64,000 nucleotides of DNA from Litoreibacter arenae DSM 19593 (GTDB taxonomy: Bacteria; Pseudomonadota; Alphaproteobacteria; Rhodobacterales; Rhodobacteraceae): positions 964,959-1,028,958 of the forward strand of contig NZ_KE557306.1 in the NCBI RefSeq assembly GCF_000442275.2, read 5' to 3'. The notes under the pieces are model-generated. The model was not told the DNA's origin, did no database searches, and worked only from the letters and a program-made list of their open reading frames with translations. This document shows positions 20,392 through 29,081 of the stretch, in pieces (positions within the stretch are counted from its first letter, which is position 1; each line of letters starts with the position of its first letter). Both the position numbers and the translations under genes were made by a program.

Positions 20392-20868
20392 TTATCCGCC
20401 GCGCTCGGCCCTCCACGCTTCCAGCGCGGGGTTTGTCGTCGGAGTTTTGCGCATGACCTTCGGCTTTGGCATGTCGGTCGGGCGTCGAACATAGTGCAAC
20501 TCGCGCGCCCCGAAATAGAAGCTGACGATCGCACCAAGCAACCACCACAGCGGCTCCGGCACGTAAGCCAGCCCCTGCATCCGGCTGCCAAAAGCCACCG
20601 GGTCGAGCATGGCGTAGACGAACAGGCCCAACGTCCCGAGCGCCAGCATCGGGCGGGGCAGCCGGTTGAGACCATTCATCAGGCGGTCGAAAAGACCCAG
20701 ACGGCCATACTGAAACTCCGCGCCGTGCTGGTCGAGCGCAGCGGTGAATGCCTCATGCCCAAGTTCCATCTGCCGAGTGGCATTGGGGCGAAACGCGCCA
20801 GCAACATCCACCACAGCACCGGCAGCATTGCCCATGCCGCCCTTCAGAATGGTAGAGATCAGCCCCAT
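20392..20868 (-). CDS. GTA-type holin (3TM family)
   Basis: The 158-residue protein has an N-terminal glycine-rich stretch (MGLISTILKGGMGNAAG), an amphipathic middle, and hydrophobic helices at about 77-95 (MLALGTLGLFVYAMLDP) and 107-123 (LWWLLGAIVSFYFGARE). A charged, Pro-rich tail follows. This matches the three-TM holin family named for gene-transfer-agent release. It would permeabilise the inner membrane so the endolysin reaches peptidoglycan. The start overlaps the endolysin stop by ten bases. A longer frame reaching back to 20946 lies inside the endolysin gene and is not used. Confidence 0.85.
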   Translation of the reverse strand: MGLISTILKGGMGNAAGAVVDVAGAFRPNATRQMELGHEAFTAALDQHGAEFQYGRLGLFDRLMNGLNRLPRPMLALGTLGLFVYAMLDPVAFGSRMQGLAYVPEPLWWLLGAIVSFYFGARELHYVRRPTDMPKPKVMRKTPTTNPALEAWRAERGG

Positions 20869-21470
20869 GACGCCACCCGCGCGCGATGCTCCGCTGAAGA
20901 GAAGTGATAGGCTGGGGACAGAAATTCTTCTGCCCGCTTGATCCATCCGCCTTTGCCGCCGTCACGTCTGCGAGCATATTTTCGGGATGCCGGGCGGCGG
21001 TCTGCCAGATCGTAATAGTAGTTACGCCGTGCGATGCCGTAGGCGTCCGCCATATAGTCCGGCGCGTCTTGATAGGCAGCGTAGCTTGCCCGAACCGTGT
21101 GCGGCCCGATCCGCCCGTCTACTGCGACATCATGGCCCATGTCGTTGAGCAGATTTTGCAGCAGTTTGACCGCGTTTGCGCCGGCATTCACATGCATATC
21201 GAACACACTCGCTTGAAGCGGTTCGGGCAATGCGTCGATCCGCGGGGCGCGAAAATAATGGTCGATAAAAATCTCGACCGCCTGATCCTGTGTCAGGGCT
21301 TTGACATCCGCGATGCTCACCCGCCCGTCTCCGGTCAGATCAAGCCCCAGTCGGCGCATTGTATGGATTGTGACACCGTGGTTCGTCGGCCCACCCGGGT
21401 CGGCGGGGTCGTTGACATAGCCGCCTTCCCGGCGAACGATGTCGTGGGCAATTTCAAACACTGTCTGCAT
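20859..21470 (-). CDS. GTA-type endolysin: holin-associated N-acetylmuramidase (GH108)
   Basis: The 203-residue protein begins with the GH108 muramidase signature: the catalytic glutamate Glu15 in REGGYVNDPADPGG and GPTNHGVT (27-34). A C-terminal peptidoglycan-binding part includes DGRIGPHT near 119-126. There is no signal peptide, so export depends on a holin, and the holin gene follows with a ten-base overlap. Residues 44-55 (DLTGDGRVSIAD) fit an EF-hand calcium loop. In Rhodobacter capsulatus an equivalent unlinked pair lyses cells to release GTA particles (established knowledge); the GTA role here is inferred, since no capsid genes are in the window. Confidence 0.88.
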   Translation of the reverse strand: MQTVFEIAHDIVRREGGYVNDPADPGGPTNHGVTIHTMRRLGLDLTGDGRVSIADVKALTQDQAVEIFIDHYFRAPRIDALPEPLQASVFDMHVNAGANAVKLLQNLLNDMGHDVAVDGRIGPHTVRASYAAYQDAPDYMADAYGIARRNYYYDLADRRPASRKYARRRDGGKGGWIKRAEEFLSPAYHFSSAEHRARVASWG

Positions 21471-21511
21471 ATCTGGCCTCCGCTACAATGCGGGGCCGAA
21501 GCTGCGCCTAA

Positions 21512-21520
21512 ATGGTTAAC
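21512..21520 (-). promoter_or_regulatory. CtrA-like half site upstream of the endolysin-holin pair
   Basis: Read on the minus strand the sequence is GTTAACCAT, which contains TTAACCAT, a half-site form reported for the response regulator CtrA. It lies 42-50 bases upstream of the endolysin ATG, between that start and the ccmE stop, where an activator could act. No full TTAA-N7-TTAA pair is present. GTA lysis genes are CtrA-dependent in Rhodobacter capsulatus, which makes the site plausible but unproven. Confidence 0.45.
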
Positions 21521-21527
21521 GGAGCCT

Positions 21528-21974
21528 CTAGGCACCGTCCGGTGTCTGGTAAACGCCTTGTTCCTTCAACGCGTCGATGACCTCTTTGGGCATGTAAGTC
21601 TCATCGTGTTTCGCAAGAATTTCAGACGCTTGGAAAACACCGCTGATGTAGCGACCGGTGCCGACCATGCCCTGACCCTCTTCGAAAAGGTCCGGCAGGA
21701 TACCGGTATAGGACACAGCCACAACCGCGTTGCCATCCGTCACGTTGAAGGTGATTTGCTGCGACTCGTTGACTTTCAGGCTGCCCTCTTCGACCAGCCC
21801 GCCGATGCGGAACGTCTCGGATTCACCGGGCGGTGTTTCCACCACCTCGGTAGGCGAACGGAAAAAGTTAATCCCGTCCTTCAAGGCATATCCGATCAAT
21901 GCGGTCGACAAAGCCAGCGCGATTGCGGCAACGGCTATAACCTGAATACGACGCTTTTTCTTGAGGCCCTTCAT
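21528..21974 (-). CDS. ccmE: Cytochrome c-type biogenesis heme chaperone CcmE
   Basis: The 148-residue protein has an N-terminal cytoplasmic basic patch and a signal anchor (about 10-30), then a periplasmic OB-fold. The heme-attachment histidine is His123 in LAKHDETYMP, with the conserved Tyr127 of the HxxxY motif. It holds heme covalently on its way to apocytochrome c. The other ccm genes are not in this window. It follows argC by ten bases, so it is probably cotranscribed with it. Confidence 0.95.
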   Translation of the reverse strand: MKGLKKKRRIQVIAVAAIALALSTALIGYALKDGINFFRSPTEVVETPPGESETFRIGGLVEEGSLKVNESQQITFNVTDGNAVVAVSYTGILPDLFEEGQGMVGTGRYISGVFQASEILAKHDETYMPKEVIDALKEQGVYQTPDGA

Positions 21975-21984
21975 TGCGTATCCT

Positions 21985-23013
21985 TTACGGGAACAGCGGG
22001 GCCATCATCAGCCCCTCGGTCTCTTCAAGACCTAACATCAGATTTGCGTTTTGCAACGCCTGACCGGATGAGCCCTTCGTGAGATTATCGAGCGCCGCAG
22101 TCACGATCGCCCGCCCCTCGATCCGGTCACCGGTCACGCCGATATGCACGAAGTTGGAGCCGCGCGTCTCATGCGTCGATGGCGCTTCCCCGAAAGGCAG
22201 GATCTCGATGAACGGCTCGTCGCTATAGGCCTCTGCCAGCGTGGCGTGGATTTCGGCGGCATCGCCTTTGACATAGACCGTCGCCAGAATACCCCGGTTC
22301 ATCGGCACCAGATGCGGGGTGAACTGGACCTTCACGGGCCGCCCCGCAATCGCGGAGAACTCCTGATCGAACTCCCCCAAATGCCGGTGCGTGCCGCCGA
22401 TGGCGTAGGCATTGCTGCCTTCTGACAGTTCGGCGTGGAGTAAGTTCTCTTTCAACGACCGCCCCGCACCGGACACACCGACTTTCAGGTCCAGAATAAT
22501 GTCATCCAGATCAATCACGCCGCCCGCAATGAGCGGCCGCAATGCGAACTGTCCCGTCGCCGCGTTACAGCCGGTGCCCGCCACCAGCCGCGCTTTGGCG
22601 ATGTCGTCGCGGTAGAACTCGGTCAGGCCGTAGACCGCCTCTTTCTGCATCTCAAGCGCTGCGTGATCATTGCCATACCACTGCTTGTAGGCGTCAGGGT
22701 CACGCAGCCGGAAATCGGCGGACAGGTCCACGATCTTCAGTGTTTTGGGCAGTTTCAGGATCACTTCTTGCGATGTCTTGTGCGGAAGTGCGCAAAAGCA
22801 CAGGTCGATGCCCGAGAAGTCGATCTCGTCAATTGTGACCAGTGTAGGCAGGTCGAGATGCCGCAAATGCGGGAAGACATCCGCCATCTCCATACCCGCC
22901 TTGCGGTCCGCGGACAGGGCCGCGATGGACATGGACGGGTGGGTGGAGATGAGCCGGACAAGCTCTGCGCCGGTATAGCCGGACGCACCAAGAATGGCGA
23001 TTTTATGGGTCAT
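21985..23013 (-). CDS. argC: N-acetyl-gamma-glutamyl-phosphate reductase
   Basis: The 342-residue NADPH-dependent enzyme performs the third step of arginine synthesis. The dinucleotide motif [12 protein letters not shown] is at residues 9-20, the active-site Cys149 sits in GTGCNAATG, and a catalytic-base histidine is in [13 protein letters not shown] near residue 212. The length fits the type-1 ArgC class. It sits between murI and ccmE on the minus strand. Confidence 0.96.
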   Translation of the reverse strand: MTHKIAILGASGYTGAELVRLISTHPSMSIAALSADRKAGMEMADVFPHLRHLDLPTLVTIDEIDFSGIDLCFCALPHKTSQEVILKLPKTLKIVDLSADFRLRDPDAYKQWYGNDHAALEMQKEAVYGLTEFYRDDIAKARLVAGTGCNAATGQFALRPLIAGGVIDLDDIILDLKVGVSGAGRSLKENLLHAELSEGSNAYAIGGTHRHLGEFDQEFSAIAGRPVKVQFTPHLVPMNRGILATVYVKGDAAEIHATLAEAYSDEPFIEILPFGEAPSTHETRGSNFVHIGVTGDRIEGRAIVTAALDNLTKGSSGQALQNANLMLGLEETEGLMMAPLFP

Positions 23014-23068
23014 GAGAGACTCCGTATGTATTTAAGAACGGTTTAGAAGAAAGACAGGCGCGCGGCAA

Positions 23069-23881
23069 TCATGCCGCTTCGAACTGGATCTTTCGTCGCA
23101 GGAATTGCGTCGCTCGGTCGCTGACCTGCGCAGGGTTGCCCGTGGTCAGAAACCGCGTCTCGGAGCTTTCGCCCAGCATGTTTGGATGCCGTTTCAAGTA
23201 ATCAGCAAGGCTCGCAGACACCAGATTTGCCTGTGAGAACACTTTTACATCCGCACCTAACGCGTCCTGAAATACCTGCTCCATCAGCGGGTAATGCGTG
23301 CAGCCCAGAATGGCGGCCTGCGGTTTCGGCATCCGCCGTTTCAGCGCATCGACATGCGAGCGCACCAGCGCCTCCGCCAACATCTCGTCACCAGCTTCCA
23401 GCGCATCGACCAGACCGCCGCAGGGTTGCGCTTCCACATCGACACCGACCGCACGGAACGCAAGTTCACGCTGGAACGCACGCGAGGCAACGGTCGCAGG
23501 TGTTGCGAACAACGCCACATCCCGCACGTCCACCTGACGGGGCGGGGAATTGTCCCCCCAGTTGCGTTCGGTCAGTGCCTCGATCATCGGAACGAAAACC
23601 CCGAGCACGCGCTTGTCCGTCGGCACCCAGTTCTCCTGCATCCGCCGCAACGCGGCGGCCGACGCCGTATTGCACGCCAGAATGACCAGATCGCAGCCCG
23701 CGTCGAACAGTGACTGCGTCGCAGCGCAGGTCAGGTCGTAAATGTCATCGGCGGTGCGCACGCCATACGGCGTGTTGGCGCTGTCGGCAAAATAGCACAC
23801 CGGCAGATCGGGCATATCCGCCGCGATTTGCTTGTAGACGGTCAATCCGCCTAGCCCGCTGTCAAAGATGCCTACCGCCAT
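23069..23881 (-). CDS. murI: Glutamate racemase
   Basis: The 270-residue enzyme supplies D-glutamate for peptidoglycan. Both catalytic cysteines are present: Cys70 in ACNTASA and Cys194 in GCTHYPLM. The N-terminus [10 protein letters not shown] (6-15) is the standard start. The ATG at 23881 is chosen because the 42 extra residues of the longer frame are arginine- and serine-rich and unlike the family. It lies between argC and the ureohydrolase pair, with gaps of 55 and 70 bases. Confidence 0.95.
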   Translation of the reverse strand: MAVGIFDSGLGGLTVYKQIAADMPDLPVCYFADSANTPYGVRTADDIYDLTCAATQSLFDAGCDLVILACNTASAAALRRMQENWVPTDKRVLGVFVPMIEALTERNWGDNSPPRQVDVRDVALFATPATVASRAFQRELAFRAVGVDVEAQPCGGLVDALEAGDEMLAEALVRSHVDALKRRMPKPQAAILGCTHYPLMEQVFQDALGADVKVFSQANLVSASLADYLKRHPNMLGESSETRFLTTGNPAQVSDRATQFLRRKIQFEAA

Positions 23882-23951
23882 GTGCCTGTGCCGCTCTAGA
23901 GTTTCGCCCCTTGTCGTCCAATTTGCAGCGCTAGTCCACCGCGTTTTGAAG

Positions 23952-24893
23952 CTATCGGTACGGCACCCCCGGCAAGATCGAGAGCATCTCGAACATGATG
24001 TTGGCACCGGTCAACGCCGTATTGCCAGAGGTGTCATAGGGCGGCGAGACCTCCACCAGATCGCAGCCGACGATGGGCAGCCCGCGCAGCCCGCGGATCA
24101 GCTCCAGCGCCTGCGGCGTGGTCAGCCCGCCGATCTCGGGCGTGCCCGTTCCGGGTGCTATGGACGGGTCAAGGCTGTCGATATCGTAGGTGATATAAAC
24201 CGGCCCCTCGCCCATGCTGTCCTTGATCCGGGCGGCCAGCGGCGCCGTGGACTTGTGCCAAAGCTCCTGCGCCAGTGTCAGGTTGAACCCCCAATCGCGC
24301 GGCTCGTCGAAGTCTTCGGCCGTGTAGCCTGTGCCGCGCAGGCCGATCTGATAGACGTCCTTGGGGCGCAGCAACCCTTCCTCATAGGCGCGGCGGAACA
24401 CGGTGCCGTGGGTTTCACGCTCGCCGAACATCTCGTCGTTGACGTCCGCGTGGGCATCGACATGTACAAGCCCCACAGGCCCGTGCTTCTTTGCGATGGC
24501 CCGCAGGATCGGAAGCGTGATCGTATGGTCGCCTCCGATGGTCATCGGGATCACGTCATGCTTTAACAAGTCGTCGTAGTGTTCTGTAATTATATGGATA
24601 CTTTCCTGCAAATTGAACGTATTGATCGCAACGTCACCCACGTCTGCGCATTGCAACGCATCGAAAGGCGCGGCACCGGTTTGCACCGCATAAGGCCGGA
24701 TCATGGAGCTTTCACTACGCACCTGCGCAGGCCCGAACCGCGTGCCGGAGCGCCAGCTGGACCCGTGATCCATAGGAATACCGACGAAGGCCACATCCAG
24801 CCCGTCCGCGGTCTCCACACGCGGCAGGCGCATGAAGGTGCCCTGCCCGGCAAATCGGGCCAGATCATTTCCAGATATTGGTTGGTTCGGCAT
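23952..24893 (-). CDS. Ureohydrolase, probably guanidinobutyrase/guanidinopropionase-like
   Basis: The 313-residue manganese-dependent ureohydrolase has the metal ligands in [16 protein letters not shown] and [20 protein letters not shown]. The C-terminus ([23 protein letters not shown]) resembles guanidinobutyrase and guanidinopropionase more than E. coli agmatinase, while the neighbouring gene is the agmatinase-like one. It would split a guanidino acid to an amino acid and urea. The ATG at 24893 overlaps the upstream stop by one base (TGATG); a GTG one codon earlier is an alternative. The substrate assignment is an inference from remembered family differences. Confidence 0.8.
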   Translation of the reverse strand: MPNQPISGNDLARFAGQGTFMRLPRVETADGLDVAFVGIPMDHGSSWRSGTRFGPAQVRSESSMIRPYAVQTGAAPFDALQCADVGDVAINTFNLQESIHIITEHYDDLLKHDVIPMTIGGDHTITLPILRAIAKKHGPVGLVHVDAHADVNDEMFGERETHGTVFRRAYEEGLLRPKDVYQIGLRGTGYTAEDFDEPRDWGFNLTLAQELWHKSTAPLAARIKDSMGEGPVYITYDIDSLDPSIAPGTGTPEIGGLTTPQALELIRGLRGLPIVGCDLVEVSPPYDTSGNTALTGANIMFEMLSILPGVPYR

Positions 24894-25861
24894 CACGCAC
24901 GCTCCCGCTTGTTATAACAATATAAGCACATCAATTCCGTCGCGACATGCGCACCAGCCACAGCCGTGGCGCTGCCAACGTCAAACGGGGGCGAGACTTC
25001 GACCACGTCGCCGCCCACCATGTTCAACCCCTTGAGGTCACGCAGGATATGCAAGGCTTGCGCCGAACTCAGACCCCCTGAAACAGGTGTGCCCGTGCCG
25101 GGGGCGAAAGCGGGGTCAAGGCAGTCGATGTCGAATGTGACATAGGTTTGGTTGTCGCCGATGACCTCCTTGATCTTCTTCACAACGTCAGCGGTCCCGC
25201 TTTCATGGACCTCCCGCGCGTCGATGACTGTGACACCCAGATAATCCTCGCACACGGTGCGAATGCCGACCTGTGCAGAGCGCTCCGGCACGATCAGCCC
25301 TTCCTTCACGGCTTTGTAGAACATCGTCCCGTGATCCACGCGGTTCATGTCGTCGTCGGGCCATGTATCGGAATGCGCATCGAATTGCAGCAGAGAGAGC
25401 GGGCCGAACTTCTCCACATAGGCGCGCAGAATCGGGAAGGTGATGTAGTGATCACCGCCCAGACAAAGCGAGCCTGCATTCGCCTTCAGGATCGTGCGGA
25501 AGTGATCCGTTACTGCCATAGGAAATGCGGGTATATCCGCATAATCAAACGCTAAATCTCCATAATCTGCCACATTGAAATCCACCATGGGGTCGATATC
25601 CCAGCCATATGGCGGATCGAAAGCCTGCAAGCTGGACGCTTCCCGGATCACCCGCGGTCCCAATCGTGTTCCGGGTCGGTTTGTGACCGCTTGATCAAAC
25701 GGCACGCCTGTCACCGCAAGGTCAACGCCCGTCAAATCCTTCGTATACGTGCGCCGCAAAAAGCTGGTCGCCCCGCCAAATGCGTTCTCGAAGCTGGCCC
25801 CCTTGTAGCCCTTACGGGTAAAGGCGCTGTCCACGTCATTCGCTGCATCTGTCAGTGCCAT
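24893..25861 (-). CDS. speB: Agmatinase
   Basis: The 322-residue ureohydrolase has the manganese sites GGDHYITFPILRA, QFDAHSDTW and TFDIDCLDPAFAPGTGTPVSGG, and HGTMFYKAVKEGLI, which closely follow E. coli SpeB. It hydrolyses agmatine to putrescine and urea. It begins at the base after the stop of the class III aminotransferase and overlaps the next ureohydrolase by one base, so the three genes are one operon. The reason for two different ureohydrolases is probably two guanidino substrates. Confidence 0.87.
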   Translation of the reverse strand: MALTDAANDVDSAFTRKGYKGASFENAFGGATSFLRRTYTKDLTGVDLAVTGVPFDQAVTNRPGTRLGPRVIREASSLQAFDPPYGWDIDPMVDFNVADYGDLAFDYADIPAFPMAVTDHFRTILKANAGSLCLGGDHYITFPILRAYVEKFGPLSLLQFDAHSDTWPDDDMNRVDHGTMFYKAVKEGLIVPERSAQVGIRTVCEDYLGVTVIDAREVHESGTADVVKKIKEVIGDNQTYVTFDIDCLDPAFAPGTGTPVSGGLSSAQALHILRDLKGLNMVGGDVVEVSPPFDVGSATAVAGAHVATELMCLYCYNKRERA

Positions 25862-27244
25862 CTATCCTACCTTCTGCCCGTCTTTCACTAGCTGGTCCGT
25901 GACCTCGACAATGGCATGCTCCAGCGTCTCCGCGACGAAGTCCACCTGAGATTGTGTGATCACCAAAGGCGGTGACATGACGTTCAGATGCCCCATCGGG
26001 CGCACCATCAATCCGCGCGCTTCGGCGGCGTCGGAGATGCGCTTCCCCACGTCCAGATGATCCGGCAGCAGCGCCTTGGTAACCTTGTCCGCGACACTCT
26101 CGACGCACATCATCAGCTTGCGCCCGCGCACATCCCCGGCAAGCGGCAGTGCTTCAAGAACACTCAGCCGCTCCTCGAAATACCGCCCGACTTGCGCCGC
26201 GTGATGCAGCAGGTTTTCCCGCTCTATGATCTCGATGTTCTTCAACGCGGCGGCGCAGGCGACAGGATGGCCCGCATAGGTGAAGCCTGACGCGTACCAG
26301 CGGTCGCCCTGCATAGCGTCCCAAATCTGGTCCGAAAATATCGTTGCTCCAATGGGTTGGTAGCCGGAGCTCAACCCCTTCGCACAACAGATAATGTCCG
26401 GTTGAACACCGAATTCGTCCCAGGACGCAAACCAGTGCCCCAGTCGCCCAAAACCGGTCACGACCTCGTCGGCGATGAACAGGATGTCATGCTTGCGGCA
26501 GACCTCTGCCATGCGCTTCAAGTAGCCTTCCGGCGGAACGACGACGCCACCAGAGGCCTGAATAGGCTCCGCAAAGAAACCGCCGACCTTGTCAGGGCCA
26601 ACCTCCTCGATCTTCGCTTCAAACTCGGCGACCAGATCGTCACAGAACTCGGCCTCGCTGCGGTCGCTAATGGCACGGTAGCAATCCGGCGCGCTGATAT
26701 GATGGATGCCATCCGTCTTGTAATCGAACTCCGGCATTTTATCACCGGCCCGCTTGCCGATCGAGATCGTCGCAAAGGTAGAGCCGTGATAGGAGCTGTT
26801 CCGCGCGATCACGTGGGTCTTGTCCGTCCGCCCTGCGCAGCTCTGATAATAGGCGACCATCCGGTACGCGCTGTCGATCGCGGTTGAGCCGCCCGTGGTG
26901 AAATGCACATGGTTCAAATCGCCGGGTGCCAATTCTGCCAGCTTGGCGCTCAGCAAAGCTGCCGGGCCGTTGGTCATGTCCACGAACGTGTTGCAGAACG
27001 CCAGCTTTTCGGCTTGCGCGGCAATGGCATCCGCCATCTCGCGCCGTCCCAGCCCGATATTCGTGCACCACAATCCGCCCACAGCGTCGAGGTATTCACG
27101 ACCGTCACTGTCCCATAACGAACAGCCGTCGCCGCGCTCGATGACGAGCGCCCCGTCGCGGCTGAAACTCTCGAAATGCGTCCAGGGATGAAGCGCGTGG
27201 GCCTTGTCGAGTGCTGCGATGTCGAGGTTGGTATCGGCGCTCAT
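25862..27244 (-). CDS. Class III aminotransferase (omega-amino acid/putrescine--pyruvate type)
   Basis: The 460-residue PLP enzyme has the cofactor lysine Lys289 in CCAKGLSSGY, Asp259 in FIADEVVTGFGR and the class III signature HFTTGGSTAIDSAYRM (about 114-129). It resembles SpuC-like putrescine-pyruvate and beta-alanine-pyruvate transaminases. Being the first gene of an operon with two ureohydrolases, it probably deaminates putrescine, agmatine or a related omega-amine. The ATG at 27244 has AGGAG five bases upstream; the longer reading frame back to 27595 lies antisense to the flavin reductase and is rejected. Confidence 0.88.
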   Translation of the reverse strand: MSADTNLDIAALDKAHALHPWTHFESFSRDGALVIERGDGCSLWDSDGREYLDAVGGLWCTNIGLGRREMADAIAAQAEKLAFCNTFVDMTNGPAALLSAKLAELAPGDLNHVHFTTGGSTAIDSAYRMVAYYQSCAGRTDKTHVIARNSSYHGSTFATISIGKRAGDKMPEFDYKTDGIHHISAPDCYRAISDRSEAEFCDDLVAEFEAKIEEVGPDKVGGFFAEPIQASGGVVVPPEGYLKRMAEVCRKHDILFIADEVVTGFGRLGHWFASWDEFGVQPDIICCAKGLSSGYQPIGATIFSDQIWDAMQGDRWYASGFTYAGHPVACAAALKNIEIIERENLLHHAAQVGRYFEERLSVLEALPLAGDVRGRKLMMCVESVADKVTKALLPDHLDVGKRISDAAEARGLMVRPMGHLNVMSPPLVITQSQVDFVAETLEHAIVEVTDQLVKDGQKVG

Positions 27245-27362
27245 AGCGGCTCCTGTTGTGGCGTTATGGCCAACCTGCCGATACGTTCGTGACAATGCAA
27301 GTCTTGCACCTATCTCGTTGCACAGGCAGACAGGATACACGCTGCAAAATAAAAAGGCCGAT

Positions 27363-27866
27363 ATGACCACTCCCGAACGACTACAACTCCGCAGCGAGTT
27401 TCTGGACGCGATGAGCCAGCTTGTGGCCTCTGTCACGATCGTCACCACGGACGGACCGGCAGGAACGGCGGGTGCTACGGTCTCCGCCATGACGTCGGTC
27501 TCCGCTGATGGCGACAGCCCGACGATGCTGGTCTGCCTGCACCACGAGACGACCGCCGCCCCCGCAATCCTGGCAAACCGGTGCTTTTGCATCAACGTAT
27601 TGAGTGCCGATCAATCCGACATCGCCAACGTGTTCGCCGGTCGTGTCCCTGCCCCGAATGGTGACAAGTTCGCCGCAGGCCCTTTCGCAAAGATGCGTAG
27701 CGGCGCGCCCGGACTCGAAACAGCATTAGCGCGTTTTGATTGCAAACTGCTATCGGACGAACGCATCGGCACCCATCACGTGATGATCGGGTCCGTGATG
27801 CAGGTGGCCCGCCTTGGCGGCTTGCCCCTGCTATATGGCAACCGCGCGTATCAGGCCCTCGCCTAG
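27363..27866 (+). CDS. Flavin reductase-like domain protein (HpaC type)
   Basis: The 167-residue protein is a single flavin_reduct domain: an N-terminal beta-barrel with MSQLVASVTIVTTDG (about 15-29), GATVSAMTSVSADGDSPTM (about 34-52) and a conserved FCINVLSADQ (about 76-85). Such proteins give reduced FMN or FAD to partner monooxygenases. No monooxygenase is adjacent, so the partner is unknown. The ATG at 27363 follows AAAAAGG; the longer frame lacks family-like residues. Its last four bases overlap the convergent M20 gene. Confidence 0.85.
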   Translation: MTTPERLQLRSEFLDAMSQLVASVTIVTTDGPAGTAGATVSAMTSVSADGDSPTMLVCLHHETTAAPAILANRCFCINVLSADQSDIANVFAGRVPAPNGDKFAAGPFAKMRSGAPGLETALARFDCKLLSDERIGTHHVMIGSVMQVARLGGLPLLYGNRAYQALA

Positions 27867-29023
27867 AGCGGCTGCGCGGTCTCGACGAGTTTGGCGAAGA
27901 AGGACGCCCCTATCGGGGCCACCTCGTCGTTGAAGTTGTAATTCGGGTTGTGCAGCCCGGCATCCGTTCCTTGACCCAAAAACAGGTATGAACCGGGTCG
28001 GCTTTCCAGCATGTAGGAGAAATCCTCCGCCCCCATCTCGCGCCCGCCATCGTCAGTTACCGCACCGCTGCCAGCGACATCCCGCGCCACTTTCGCCGCC
28101 AGCGCGGTTTTGGCCGCGTCGTTGACCGTGGCGGGATATCCGCGCTCGTAGTCAAGCCGGACCTCGACGCCGTAGCTTGCAGCCTGACCCTCAACAATCT
28201 CCGTCATCCGCCGCTCGACCATCGACCGCACCTCATTATCGAAGGTGCGCACGGTGCCGTTGATATAGGCCGTGTCAGGAATCACGTTGTCTGCCGAGCC
28301 GGTGTGGATTTGCGTCACCGACACCACAAGATCATCCAGCGCACGGTGGTTGCGTGACACGATGGTCTGGATGGCGTTGCAAATCCCCAAGGCCGCGACC
28401 ACAGGGTCTTTGGTCTCATGCGGAAAGGCCCCGTGCCCGCCAACCCCGTCGATATAAATGTGAAACGTGTCCACAGCGGCCATGATCGGGCCCGGCGTCG
28501 TCACGAATTCCCCGAACGGCACGCCGGGGTTATTGTGCAGCGCGTAAACCTCGCCAATGTCGAACCGGTCCATGATGCCCTCTTTCACCATGACCTCCGC
28601 ACCGCCGCCACCTTCCTCGGCAGGTTGGAAGATCAGCGCCACACGGCCTCTGAAGTTCCGCGTCTCAGCCAAATACCGTGCGGCCCCAAGCAACATTGTC
28701 GTGTGCCCGTCATGGCCGCAGGCATGCATGCGGCCCGAAACGGCAGACGCATAGTCCAGCCCCGTGGCCTCCTGCATCGGCAGCGCATCCATGTCAGCCC
28801 GCAAGCCTATCGTGGGCCCATCGCCCTGACCTTGGATGATCGCCACGACCCCGCTTTGCGCAATCCCCTCATGAATCTCGGTGATGCCAAACTCCTTCAG
28901 GCGCTCCACCACAAAGGCGGCTGTCTGATGGCAGTCAAATTGCAGCTCGGGGTTGCGGTGCATCCACCGTCGCCACGCCGTCATGTCTTCGGCGTAGTCT
29001 GCGATGCGGTTCACGGGTGGCAT
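27863..29023 (-). CDS. M20 family amidohydrolase (hippurate hydrolase-like)
   Basis: The 386-residue metallohydrolase shows GLRADMDALPM (about 69-79), the metal-site motif HACGHDGHTTMLLGAARYL (about 99-117), IFQPAEEGGGGA (about 129-140) and a dimerisation domain with GGHGAFPHE. It belongs to the M20D branch that removes acyl groups from N-acyl amino acids. The substrate is unknown. The start has AAGGA eight bases upstream and is divergent from mazG by 58 bases. Confidence 0.9.
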   Translation of the reverse strand: MPPVNRIADYAEDMTAWRRWMHRNPELQFDCHQTAAFVVERLKEFGITEIHEGIAQSGVVAIIQGQGDGPTIGLRADMDALPMQEATGLDYASAVSGRMHACGHDGHTTMLLGAARYLAETRNFRGRVALIFQPAEEGGGGAEVMVKEGIMDRFDIGEVYALHNNPGVPFGEFVTTPGPIMAAVDTFHIYIDGVGGHGAFPHETKDPVVAALGICNAIQTIVSRNHRALDDLVVSVTQIHTGSADNVIPDTAYINGTVRTFDNEVRSMVERRMTEIVEGQAASYGVEVRLDYERGYPATVNDAAKTALAAKVARDVAGSGAVTDDGGREMGAEDFSYMLESRPGSYLFLGQGTDAGLHNPNYNFNDEVAPIGASFFAKLVETAQPL

Positions 29024-29081
29024 GGCGGCGGTCCTTCTGGTTATCTGCGCGCATTGATCCACCAAACGCGAAGGCGCTGCA

